Shown here piece by piece: positions 1 to 7,589 of a DNA stretch of 64,000 nt. The position numbers and the translations under genes are program-made. The notes beneath the pieces were generated by a model. The model had not been told where the DNA came from, did no database searches, and saw only the letters and a program-made list of their open reading frames with translations. Positions within the stretch are counted from its first letter, which is position 1. Each line of letters starts with the position of its first letter. The DNA is taken from assembly GCA_018816905.1 (NCBI GenBank), contig JAHIVB010000008.1:124001-188000 (forward strand), read 5' to 3'. The DNA comes from Bacillota bacterium. GTDB taxonomy: Bacteria; Bacillota_I; Bacilli_A; Izemoplasmatales; Hujiaoplasmataceae.

Positions 1-2
1 AC

Positions 3-908
3 ATAACGCCATATGTGAAATTAAGCGAAGGGTGTGACAACCGCTGTGCTTTTTGTGCAATTCCGCTCATCAGAGGCAGATTTATTTCAAGGGATTATGG
101 TGAGGTAATGAGTGAATGTAGGCTCCTCGTTTCAAATGGGGCAAAGGAACTTAATCTGATTAGTCAAGATACGACAAGGTATGGATATGATTTAAATCCT
201 GAAAGAAAAAGTCTTCTTCCTCAACTCCTTAGAGATATCGCAAAGATTGAAGCGCTCAAAATCATCAGAATTCTATATTTATACCCAGATGAAATCACCG
301 ATGAACTGCTGAGTGTTGTGAAGAACACCCCAATGATTGCACCCTATTTTGATATCCCAATTCAGCACATATCCACACCAGTACGAAGAAGAATGTTAAG
401 AAGAAAAGATGAATATTTCATCAGAGAACTTTTAAATAAAATTAGAATAATGATTCCAAATGCAATATTTAGAACCACTTTGATTGTTGGATTTCCAGGT
501 GAAACAGAAGAAGACTTCTTGAAACTAAAGAATTTTGTGAAAGAGTTTGAATTTGACCGGTTAGGCGTTTTTGCGTATTCGAAAGAAGAAGATACTGTTG
601 CCTTTGAATACGAGGACCAAATTGACGAGGAAATCAAACAACGACGTTTAAACGAAATCATGAGTACCCAAAAGAAAATTGCTAGAAAGAAAAATAAGGC
701 ACAAATAGGCTCTATCCATCATACTATCATAGAGGCTTACGATACCGAGTCGAAGTTTTATTACGGAAGAAGTTTTGCATTCGCTCCGGATGACATCGAT
801 GGTTATATCGTATTTCAATCAAAACAAAAGCGTCAAATTGGAGATGATCTTGACGTTATCATTACGGATTCTTTAGGATATGATTTAATCGGAGACGCCA
901 TTCTTTGA
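3..908 (+). CDS. rimO: Ribosomal protein uS12 methylthiotransferase RimO (5' truncated by window edge)
   Basis: Radical SAM enzyme that adds a methylthio group to the conserved Asp of ribosomal protein S12. The frame is open to the left edge, so the N-terminal MTTase domain is missing. The visible part opens with the radical-SAM cysteine motif CDNRCAFC (C-x3-C-x2-C), continues through the TIM-barrel region (VGFPGETEEDF) and ends in a TRAM-like domain. The C-terminal GRSFAFAPDDIDG matches the RimO signature (GRS..APDVDG) better than MiaB, which is why RimO is preferred. The next gene starts 14 bases downstream with its own ribosome binding site. Catalytic cysteines for the second, auxiliary cluster would lie outside the window. 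Confidence 0.9.
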   Translation: MTPYVKLSEGCDNRCAFCAIPLIRGRFISRDYGEVMSECRLLVSNGAKELNLISQDTTRYGYDLNPERKSLLPQLLRDIAKIEALKIIRILYLYPDEITDELLSVVKNTPMIAPYFDIPIQHISTPVRRRMLRRKDEYFIRELLNKIRIMIPNAIFRTTLIVGFPGETEEDFLKLKNFVKEFEFDRLGVFAYSKEEDTVAFEYEDQIDEEIKQRRLNEIMSTQKKIARKKNKAQIGSIHHTIIEAYDTESKFYYGRSFAFAPDDIDGYIVFQSKQKRQIGDDLDVIITDSLGYDLIGDAIL

Positions 909-921
909 CGGAGGAAATAAC

Positions 922-1851
922 ATGTTTCTTACATTACTATTAAAAGGGTTCATCATTGGAATTGCATTTATCATTCCGGGCGTAAGCGGAGGAACTCTAG
1001 CAATATATCTTGGAATATATGACAAACTTCTACATTCCATTGGACATGTGTTCAAGGAATTTAAGAAAAGTGTTTCTTTTTTACTGCCCGTTTTTCTAGG
1101 CATTGCAATTTCAATTGTTGCATTGGCAAAGGTGTTGGGATTTTTTATCGAGAAAAATTCTTTTGTCACACTTTGTTTTTTTATCGGATTGATTATCGGA
1201 GGAATACCGCATCTGTTTAAAGAAGTTCATCACAAGCCAGTAAATATATCTTCGATTATTTCTTTTGTAGTTGCTTTCGCCTTGGTACTATTATTGATGA
1301 TATTCAAATTACAAAATGATCAAGCTGGGATGTCAGTATTTGAGATGAACGCTGTGAATATTTTGGTTTTAGTGCTACTAGGAATGGTGGCTTCAACCAC
1401 AATGATCATCCCTGGTATTTCAGGTTCTGCCTTATTAATGGTTTTAGGGTTCTACACTGCAATCGTCACAAATGTGGTTGGAAATATTCTTGATTTTTCA
1501 AATCTCTCCTATCATCTTTATGTCATCATACCGTTTGGGATTGGTGCAGCGATTGGAATCGTTGTTTTCAGTAAGGCAATCGAGTTTAGTTTAAGAAGGT
1601 TTAAAAGTCAAACATATTACGCAATTATTGGGTTTATCATGGCATCGATTATTGTCATATTTTGTGAAATTAGAGATCCTGGTTCTGCAATGGTTTTTGA
1701 AGATCAAGTACCGATTTTTACCAACTTCTTCAATTTCGTTGGTACGCATATCGTTAGTGTATTATTAGGTGTTGTATCATTGGTAACGGGTCTTTTCATT
1801 TCAAAACTCTTGGTTTCATTTGAAGGAAAATCAATTAAAGATGCAAAGTAG
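922..1851 (+). CDS. DUF368 membrane protein (PopT-type polyprenyl-phosphate translocase candidate)
   Basis: Polytopic membrane protein of 309 residues with about eight hydrophobic segments. The start follows a GGAGG at 910-914. Two inverted signature motifs typical of DUF368 are visible: IPGVSGGTLAIYLGIYDKL near residue 20 and IPGISGSALLMVLGFYTAI near residue 170, which suggests internal duplication. DUF368 proteins have been reported as undecaprenyl-phosphate translocases that recycle the lipid carrier across the membrane; assigning that role here is inference. It overlaps the following radical SAM gene by 11 bases when that gene is started at 1841, so the two are probably co-transcribed. 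Confidence 0.85.
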   Translation: MFLTLLLKGFIIGIAFIIPGVSGGTLAIYLGIYDKLLHSIGHVFKEFKKSVSFLLPVFLGIAISIVALAKVLGFFIEKNSFVTLCFFIGLIIGGIPHLFKEVHHKPVNISSIISFVVAFALVLLLMIFKLQNDQAGMSVFEMNAVNILVLVLLGMVASTTMIIPGISGSALLMVLGFYTAIVTNVVGNILDFSNLSYHLYVIIPFGIGAAIGIVVFSKAIEFSLRRFKSQTYYAIIGFIMASIIVIFCEIRDPGSAMVFEDQVPIFTNFFNFVGTHIVSVLLGVVSLVTGLFISKLLVSFEGKSIKDAK

Positions 1852-2629
1852 GTTTGTCGATTCGAAGAGTTTCATGACGAAAACCAATATTGGAGACCAT
1901 GACTATACATGTAATCCCTTTATCGGATGCACTCACGGGTGCGTCTATTGTTATGCAAAAACGATTGAAAGGCATCACCCTGTTAATGAATGGGGGCAAT
2001 ATGTTGATATTAAAAAATACCTCAACCTATCAATTCCAAAAGGAACAGGTAAAAAATCTCTCTTTTTTAGTAGTATGACCGATCCGTACCAACCAATAGA
2101 AAATGAAGTCAAATCCGTAAGGAAGATTCTCGAAAATATTGTTGAAAGCGACCTGTCGATATCAATCTTAACAAAATCCGAATTGGTTGTCAGGGACATA
2201 GATTTGTTCACTCAAATGAAAAATGTCGAAGTCGGGTTTTCAATTTCACTATCGGATGTTGATTCAAAAATATTTGAACCGGGCTCTTCAAGTCCTTCAA
2301 GCAGAATCTCTGCTTTGAAACAACTTCACTTGGCAGGAATCAAAACCTATGTGTTCGTCTCTCCAATCATTCCATACATCAGCAATCCGCTTGAAATCAT
2401 CCGTCAAGTTAAAGACGATATTGATTACATGATGTTTGACTCATTAAATTTAAGCAATGAAGAAAATCGTTCTGATTTTTTGAATATAATCAAAAAGAAT
2501 TATCCAAATCAATTTGACAAATTTGAGGAGATTTTTATACACAAGAACCGTGCTTATTACAATAAACTGAAAAATGATATTATTAATACTTGTCACCAAT
2601 ACAATATCCCAATACACAATATTTACTGA
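1841..2629 (+). CDS. SPL-family radical SAM protein (spore photoproduct lyase-like)
   Basis: Radical SAM protein of 262 residues with the cluster motif CTHGCVYCYAK (C-x3-C-x2-C) near the N-terminus, preceded by CNPFIGC, as in the COG1533/Rv2578c-like group related to spore photoproduct lyase. The frame is also open from a TTG at 1820, but ATG 1841 is chosen because AAGGAAAA lies just upstream and the protein then begins directly before the conserved block. No spore genes are seen nearby, so a DNA repair role is not established and the substrate is unknown. It overlaps the DUF368 gene and is followed 11 bases later by an M20 peptidase gene. Confidence 0.8.
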   Translation: MQSRFVDSKSFMTKTNIGDHDYTCNPFIGCTHGCVYCYAKTIERHHPVNEWGQYVDIKKYLNLSIPKGTGKKSLFFSSMTDPYQPIENEVKSVRKILENIVESDLSISILTKSELVVRDIDLFTQMKNVEVGFSISLSDVDSKIFEPGSSSPSSRISALKQLHLAGIKTYVFVSPIIPYISNPLEIIRQVKDDIDYMMFDSLNLSNEENRSDFLNIIKKNYPNQFDKFEEIFIHKNRAYYNKLKNDIINTCHQYNIPIHNIY

Positions 2630-2640
2630 AAGGAATACCA

Positions 2641-3810
2641 ATGATTAAATTAGAAGATATTCAAGGAATGAAAGACTTTCTCTTGAAGACAAGAAGATGG
2701 ATACATATGCATCCTGAAACCGGGTTCGACACAGTCAAAACTCATGATTTTATTCGAGACGAATTAAAGAGGAAGAATATCGAAGTCATTGAACACGTAG
2801 GAAAGAATTCTCTTCTTGGAATCATCGAAAACGGGCAAGGAAAAACAATCGGCTTGCGCGCAGATATCGATGCTCTACCGATGACTGAACAAAATACTGT
2901 TGAGTATGCTTCCATTAACATAGGAAAGATGCACGCATGTGGACATGACGCTCATTCTGCAATGCTTTTGACTGCAGGTATCTATCTTCAAGAGCATAAA
3001 GATTTGTGGTCAGGAAAAGTGATTCTTATTTTCCAAGAAGCTGAAGAAGGACCGAACCCAGGAGGAGCACTTGGAATTATTGAATCAGGGTTGTTGAATC
3101 AAGTGGAACACTTCTATGCTTTCCATGTATCTTCAATGTTCGAAAGCGGAAAGATCGTTAGCAAAAAACAAGGCATCTTTGCTTCTGCTGATACCATTAA
3201 AATTACTTTAAAAGGAAAAGGTGCTCATGCAGCTTATCCACATCTTGCAATTGATCCAATCATGATGTCCGCAGAAATTATCATGTTGCTTCAAACGATA
3301 CTTTCCAGAAGAAAGAATCCTCTAGATCCAGCAGTGCTTACTATCGCGAAAATTGAAAGTGGAACAACCCATAACATCATTCCTGAAACTGCGTATCTTG
3401 AAGGAACCGTTAGAACGTTCTCCTATGAACTACGGGATTGGATAAAAAACGAGATTGAAGCTGTATTGAAATCCGTCACTTCTCGAGTTGGAGGTACGTA
3501 TGATTATCAATACATCTATGAGTATGACCCTACAATCAATACCGATGTTGAAGTTGATCTCTTCCATAAAGTCGTGACTGAAACTCTTGGAGAAGATACT
3601 TACATTGAACTAAAACAACCATCCATGGGTGCAGAAGATTTCTCAAGATATATTGAATATAAGCAAGGAGCCATGGCATGGCTCGGAACGAAAAAAGACG
3701 ATGCAACCGCTTATTCGTTGCATCATCCACTGTTTCAATTAGATGAAGAGGCTTTAATGAAGGGTGCGATGACTTTTGTCAATTTGGTCGTAGCCCATAA
3801 GGAAGGATAA
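2641..3810 (+). CDS. M20 family amidohydrolase (N-acyl amino acid or hippurate hydrolase type)
   Basis: Metal-dependent hydrolase of 389 residues that removes acyl groups from amino acids or cleaves related amide bonds in the cytosol. Metal and catalytic motifs are in order: RWIHMHPETGF, GLRADIDALPMTE, MHACGHDAHSAM, FQEAEEG and, near the C-terminus, the metal-ligand His of LHHPLF. The central insert carries GAHAAYPH, typical of the dimerisation domain. ATG 2641 is chosen over upstream in-frame codons because GAAAGGA at 2629-2635 is correctly spaced. The gene is followed four bases later by another amidohydrolase, suggesting a two-gene catabolic unit. Exact substrate cannot be read from sequence. 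Confidence 0.9.
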   Translation: MIKLEDIQGMKDFLLKTRRWIHMHPETGFDTVKTHDFIRDELKRKNIEVIEHVGKNSLLGIIENGQGKTIGLRADIDALPMTEQNTVEYASINIGKMHACGHDAHSAMLLTAGIYLQEHKDLWSGKVILIFQEAEEGPNPGGALGIIESGLLNQVEHFYAFHVSSMFESGKIVSKKQGIFASADTIKITLKGKGAHAAYPHLAIDPIMMSAEIIMLLQTILSRRKNPLDPAVLTIAKIESGTTHNIIPETAYLEGTVRTFSYELRDWIKNEIEAVLKSVTSRVGGTYDYQYIYEYDPTINTDVEVDLFHKVVTETLGEDTYIELKQPSMGAEDFSRYIEYKQGAMAWLGTKKDDATAYSLHHPLFQLDEEALMKGAMTFVNLVVAHKEG

Positions 3811-3814
3811 ATTT

Positions 3815-4987
3815 ATGATTTTAATTAAAAACGCAAATTTGATTAGCATGGCTGAAACAAACTACAAGAAAACTGATATCTTAACCGATGGCTCCAAGAT
3901 TTTAAAAATAGGAAAACTCAATATCTTGGATTATCCGAATGCAGAAATCATTGATGTAAATGGAAAGACCGTTACTCCTGGAATCGTCGATCCACATTGC
4001 CATGTCGGATTATTCGAGGAAGCGATTGGATTCGAAGGCTCTGACGGTAATGAGATGACTTCACCAGTGACACCTGAAATGCGTGGCATTGACGCAGTAA
4101 AACCACAAGACACTGCTTTCCTTGATGCTCTAAAGTCAGGAGTTACCACTGTTTGTACGGGACCTGGATCTGCTAACGTCATAGGAGGTACCTTCTGTAT
4201 CCTAAAGACGGTTGGAAAGACGATTGATGACATGGTCCTTGTCAAAGAATCTTCAATGAAAATGGCATTGGGAGAAAACCCAAAAAGAGTATATAATTCC
4301 AAAAGTCAAACGCCCCAAACAAGAATGGCTTCAGCAGCATTGATAAGAGAAGCACTGATTAAGGCAAGAGACTACTCTGAGAAACTAAAGAAATATGAAA
4401 CTGATCTTGTTGCTGGTAAAGAAGTTACCAAACCCGAATTCAACATGAAATGGGCAAGCCTTTCAAGAGTATTTGATGGTTTCCCCGTAAAAATCCATGC
4501 TCATCAACAAGATGACATCGTCACTGCAATTCGAATCATCGAGGAGTTTGGTTTGAATGCTACTATTGAACATGCAACGGAAGGATATTTGATTCCTGAA
4601 TATTTGAAGCTTCATCATCAAAGAGTAATCATTGGGCCCACTCTAGGGTCTAAGTCAAAATATGAACTTAGAAACAAAACATTCTGCGCTGGGAAAGTTC
4701 TCAAAGAAAATGGCGTCGATTTTGCGATTATGACAGATCACCCCGTCATTCATTTGGAAAATACTTTGACACAAGTGGGGTTGTTTGTGAAAGCAGGATT
4801 AGATGAACTAGATGCATTGAAGGCTGTTACAATTGATGCCGCAAGGATGAACCAGATTGACCATCTTGTCGGAAGTATAGAAATTGGCAAGGATGCAGAT
4901 ATTGTTATTTGGAGCGGACATCCTCTTCACTATTTGACTCATCCAGAAGTTGTTATTGTAAACGGTGAAGTTGTATTCAAAGCATAA
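3815..4987 (+). CDS. Amidohydrolase, imidazolonepropionase-like (COG1228)
   Basis: Amidohydrolase-superfamily enzyme of 390 residues with a TIM-barrel metal site: VDPHCHVG (H-x-H) near residue 60, HAHQQDD near 230, EHATEG near 253 and MTDHPV near 308. The first residues (LIKNANLISM) and the C-terminal GKDADIVIWSGHPL are the usual composite beta-domain of the superfamily. It belongs to the broad group annotated as amidohydrolase or imidazolonepropionase-like; no other histidine-degradation gene is present, so HutI is not assigned. It is tightly coupled to the M20 gene, with AAGGATAAA as ribosome binding site, and a terminator follows directly. Confidence 0.85.
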   Translation: MILIKNANLISMAETNYKKTDILTDGSKILKIGKLNILDYPNAEIIDVNGKTVTPGIVDPHCHVGLFEEAIGFEGSDGNEMTSPVTPEMRGIDAVKPQDTAFLDALKSGVTTVCTGPGSANVIGGTFCILKTVGKTIDDMVLVKESSMKMALGENPKRVYNSKSQTPQTRMASAALIREALIKARDYSEKLKKYETDLVAGKEVTKPEFNMKWASLSRVFDGFPVKIHAHQQDDIVTAIRIIEEFGLNATIEHATEGYLIPEYLKLHHQRVIIGPTLGSKSKYELRNKTFCAGKVLKENGVDFAIMTDHPVIHLENTLTQVGLFVKAGLDELDALKAVTIDAARMNQIDHLVGSIEIGKDADIVIWSGHPLHYLTHPEVVIVNGEVVFKA

Positions 4988-5011
4988 AAAAAAGCGGATT
5001 TCCGCTTTTTT
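4988..5011. terminator. Bidirectional Rho-independent terminator
   Basis: Stem AAAGCGG / CCGCTTT with loop ATTT, flanked by an A-run on the left and a T-run on the right. It sits between the convergent amidohydrolase gene and ppa and can serve both strands. Confidence 0.85.
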
Positions 5012-5017
5012 GTTTGT

Positions 5018-5509
5018 TTATTTCGAATTTCTATACCTTTTTCCACATTCTTCAATTAATTTTAAAGCGTCAACTCTTGGGTAATAATCTAACACTTCTA
5101 CATGATGTCCTGGCTGAAGTTCTTTGTATGTTCTAAAAAAAAGTTTGATTTCTTTGAGCTGTAACTCCTTGATGTCCTTGATGTCATGAATATCTTCAAA
5201 TCGAGGATCTGCGTCCACGACTGCAATAATTTTTTCATCATGTTCACCGGAGTCATACATATCCAAAAATCCTACAACTCTTGCATCGACGATGCATCCA
5301 GGGAAAGTTTGAGTTGTTGCTAGAACTAAAATGTCAAGTGGGTCCCCGTCTTCTGCTAGAGTGTTTTCAATAAAACCATATTCAGCTGGATATGTCATTT
5401 TCGAATATAAAACTCGATTTAATTTAATCCGATTTTTAACCTTGTCAACTTCATATTTGTTCTGTGTACCCATAGGAATTTCTATGATTGCTTCAATAAC
5501 TGTTTTCAT
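5018..5509 (-). CDS. ppa: Inorganic pyrophosphatase, family I
   Basis: Soluble Mg-dependent enzyme that hydrolyses pyrophosphate to two phosphates, pulling biosynthetic reactions forward. The 163-residue length and the motif EDGDPLDILVL with its metal-binding aspartates identify family I; YPAEYGFIENT and a conserved DADPRF block also fit. The frame is open for 32 codons further upstream, but the ATG with complement at 5507-5509 follows GGGAGGGAC and matches the family N-terminus. It is convergent with the preceding amidohydrolase and divergent from the EIIB-like/HPr pair. Confidence 0.93.
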   Translation of the reverse strand: MKTVIEAIIEIPMGTQNKYEVDKVKNRIKLNRVLYSKMTYPAEYGFIENTLAEDGDPLDILVLATTQTFPGCIVDARVVGFLDMYDSGEHDEKIIAVVDADPRFEDIHDIKDIKELQLKEIKLFFRTYKELQPGHHVEVLDYYPRVDALKLIEECGKRYRNSK

Positions 5510-5533
5510 TGTCCCTCCCATACTTTCGTAGAG

Positions 5534-5562
5534 ATTATATATGAAAGAAAGGTTGAATGCAA
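5534..5562 (-). promoter_or_regulatory. ppa promoter
   Basis: On the minus strand, -35 TTGCAT (complement of 5557-5562) and -10 TATAAT (complement of 5534-5539) are separated by 17 bases, about 25 bases before the ppa start codon. Confidence 0.7.
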
Positions 5563-5620
5563 GGTAATTATGCAAATTTTTGATTTTTTTTGAGTAGAAA
5601 CGCACGCTTTTTTTAATTTA

Positions 5621-5629
5621 TGATAAAAT
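5621..5629 (+). promoter_or_regulatory. Extended -10 promoter of the EIIB-like/HPr pair
   Basis: TGATAAAAT: an extended -10 (TG-N-TAAAAT) about 75 bases before the EIIB-like gene. No good -35 is visible. Confidence 0.45.
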
Positions 5630-5703
5630 ATGATTATGGAGACAATATAAATCATACTTCATGATTATTCGAGAAAAATATTACTTTTGAGGGGAAAAAT
5701 TTC

Positions 5704-6042
5704 ATGTCGATACAAATCTATGTCATCATATTCGCACTAATTTGCATTCCCGTATGTCTAGGGTTGATAGTTACTTTCAAATCAGTCAAAAAAAAATCTA
5801 GTTCCGATATGAGTGAAGATTTGTTGGATCAATTCATCGCATATTTCGGAGGAAAGAACAATCTAGTCAGAGCTTTCGTAGAAGGTGGAAGAACTAAAGT
5901 AACGGTAACTGATACTTTAATATGCAATTTCAATAAACTGAAGGAATTGGGTGTAACGAATATATTTATTTCTGGAAATACAATAAAAATGATGTGTCCA
6001 TTTGACACATCAAAATTAGTTGATTACATTAACCAAATATAG
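5704..6042 (+). CDS. Membrane-anchored PTS EIIB(Glc)-like protein lacking the active-site Cys
   Basis: A 112-residue protein with one N-terminal membrane segment (residues 3-25), a Lys-rich cytosolic flank (KSVKKK) and a C-terminal domain (38-112) that resembles glucose-type EIIB: FGGKNNL, then RTKVTVTD, LKELGVTNIFISGNTIKM and a closing helix. In active EIIB the block reads N-I-x5-C-x-T-R-L-R, and the Cys takes phosphate. Aligned by eye, the Cys position is Glu60 (FVEGGRTK). The fold assignment is by pattern, not by search. It sits 17 bases before the HPr gene and is presumably co-transcribed. A regulatory or phospho-mimic role is inference; a degenerate remnant is the alternative. AGGGG precedes the start. 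Confidence 0.7.
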   Translation: MSIQIYVIIFALICIPVCLGLIVTFKSVKKKSSSDMSEDLLDQFIAYFGGKNNLVRAFVEGGRTKVTVTDTLICNFNKLKELGVTNIFISGNTIKMMCPFDTSKLVDYINQI

Positions 6043-6058
6043 AAGGAGTGAGTTCTTC

Positions 6059-6325
6059 ATGATTGATCACAAATTTAAGATTGCGTATCCTTTTGGACTT
6101 CATGCCCGGCCTGCGACAATGTTGGTGAGCAAAGCAAACAGTTTTCAAGCGGAAATGATGATTGAGTTCGATGATAAAAAAACGAATCTAAAATCAATCA
6201 TGGGCGTATTATCACTTGGCGTTCCGCAAAACAGAGTGTTCTCTATTTCTTTTAATGGTAAAGATGAAGAAGAGGCGTTTAAAGCCATTTCTAGGGTTTT
6301 AGCTGAAATTAACGAATTGATTTAA
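6059..6325 (+). CDS. ptsH: Phosphocarrier protein HPr
   Basis: Central phosphate carrier of the sugar phosphotransferase system, 88 residues, cytosolic. The histidine that accepts phosphate from enzyme I is His15 in FGLHARPATM, and the regulatory serine phosphorylated by HPr kinase in low-GC Gram-positives is Ser46 in LKSIMGVLSLG, so both carbon-flux and catabolite-control functions look intact. The start ATG 6059 follows AGAAGGAGTGAG; an upstream in-frame extension to 6020 has no support. It is not next to enzyme I, but follows the EIIB-like gene in what looks like a two-gene unit. It converges with trpS. Confidence 0.92.
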   Translation: MIDHKFKIAYPFGLHARPATMLVSKANSFQAEMMIEFDDKKTNLKSIMGVLSLGVPQNRVFSISFNGKDEEEAFKAISRVLAEINELI

Positions 6326-6331
6326 TCTTTT

Positions 6332-7333
6332 CTATTTTCGCTTTCTTCCTAGTCCAATTTTTCGTTTACACTTTTCTAGTTTTTTGTATGCGATGATTTG
6401 AGCTTGATCTCGACCTTTATCTAAAATCTCATCTAACTGGTTGGAATTCACAATCGATTGATACTTTTCTTGAATCGACTGGATGGTATTTGAGACAATG
6501 ATGGACAAATCTGATTTGAATTCTTGATATCCCAAATTCGAGTATTTTGATACAATGGAGTCAATCGATTCGTTTTCAAGAGAAGAATAAATGGTTAGTA
6601 GATTGGCAATTCCTGGTTGGTTTTGAGGATCGAACTGAATAATTCCGATAGAATCCGTTACGGCGGATTTTATTTTTTTTGCGGCTACGGAAGGCTCATC
6701 GAACAACGAAATATACCCTTTGTCAGTTTCGTCTGACTTTGACATCTTCTTTGAAGGATCCTGCAAATCCATGATTCTTGCGCCAACTTTGGGTATGATG
6801 GGTTCAGGAACCGTAAAGAAATCTCCATATCGATTGTTAAAACGACTTGCGATATCTCTTGTCAATTCCAAATGTTGTTTTTGGTCTTCTCCCACAGGTA
6901 CATAATCAGCATCGTATAAAATGATGTCGGCCGCCATTAAGGCAGGATAAGTAAAGAGAGAAGATGTCAGCAAGACATCTTGCTTTTTGGATTTGTCTTT
7001 GAACTGAGTCATTCTTTCAAGTTCGCCCATGTAAGTAAAGCATTGCAAAAGATAACCAAGTTCCGCATGTTCCTTGATTTCTGATTGAATGTAAAGTACA
7101 GTTCTTTCAGGATCTAATCCACAAGCTAAATACATACCAGCAATCTCTTTAATTCTTTGTCTTAACTCTGCTGGTTCTTGAGGTGTCGTCAAAGCATGCA
7201 AATCTGCGATGAACAGAAAAAATTCATCTTCAGGCATCGCTTTTTGAAGAGCGACAAATTGTTTGATTGCGCCAATGTAATTTCCAATGGTCAAAGTCCC
7301 TGTCGGTTTGATTCCAGATACGATTCTTTTCAT
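6332..7333 (-). CDS. trpS: Tryptophan--tRNA ligase
   Basis: Class I aminoacyl-tRNA synthetase of 333 residues that charges tRNA-Trp. Signatures: the HIGH-like TIGN in GTLTIGNYIGA near the N-terminus and KKMSKSD near residue 190, with the class Ic motif GEDQKQHLE between them. The ATG at 7331-7333 follows GGAGG with eight bases between; the slightly longer frame from a TTG would start inside the binding site and is rejected. Its leader carries a Trp T-box, so expression should rise when tRNA-Trp is uncharged. The C-terminal tail is Lys/Arg rich. Confidence 0.95.
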   Translation of the reverse strand: MKRIVSGIKPTGTLTIGNYIGAIKQFVALQKAMPEDEFFLFIADLHALTTPQEPAELRQRIKEIAGMYLACGLDPERTVLYIQSEIKEHAELGYLLQCFTYMGELERMTQFKDKSKKQDVLLTSSLFTYPALMAADIILYDADYVPVGEDQKQHLELTRDIASRFNNRYGDFFTVPEPIIPKVGARIMDLQDPSKKMSKSDETDKGYISLFDEPSVAAKKIKSAVTDSIGIIQFDPQNQPGIANLLTIYSSLENESIDSIVSKYSNLGYQEFKSDLSIIVSNTIQSIQEKYQSIVNSNQLDEILDKGRDQAQIIAYKKLEKCKRKIGLGRKRK

Positions 7334-7354
7334 TTTTTTTTCCTCCAAATAAAT

Positions 7355-7555
7355 AAAAAAGTCGCCCTAAAAAAAGGACGACTAAGCGCGGTACCACCTT
7401 TGTTCCAGATTGCTCTGGCACTTGATTCCTTAACGCGGAAAACGGATGCTTTTAACATCACTCCACGGGCCATTCAGCTAGCTTTATTCCTTGTTTGCAC
7501 CAAACACAAGGTCTCTTAAAATAAATTCGAGCCTACTCTTCCGTATCTTCGTTTT
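7355..7555 (-). promoter_or_regulatory. T-box riboswitch, Trp specifier, controlling trpS
   Basis: Read on the minus strand, the leader holds the T-box AGGTGGTACCGCG (complement of 7387-7399), then a terminator with stem AGTCGTCCT / AGGGCGACT and a T-run (complement of 7355-7383). Upstream is a Stem I region with AGAGA and an apical helix CCTTGTGTTTG.../CAAACAAGG. The triplet TGG (complement of 7470-7472) follows GAA in the expected specifier loop, as GCT follows GAA in the alaS leader of this window. Uncharged tRNA-Trp should stabilise the antiterminator. The fold was judged by eye. Confidence 0.9.
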
Positions 7556-7560
7556 GAGAC

Positions 7561-7589
7561 ATTATAGCACTACTTTTCATGAATTACAA
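7561..7589 (-). promoter_or_regulatory. Promoter of the trpS T-box leader
   Basis: Minus-strand -35 TTGTAA (complement of 7584-7589) and -10 TATAAT (complement of 7561-7566), spacing 17. The -35 lies inside the 3' end of pepF, which is on the same strand. Confidence 0.7.

Noticed and set aside
7178-7519. Plus-strand frame of 113 codons over the trpS 5' end and its leader
   Set aside because: It runs antisense through the trpS T-box and has no promoter or binding site.
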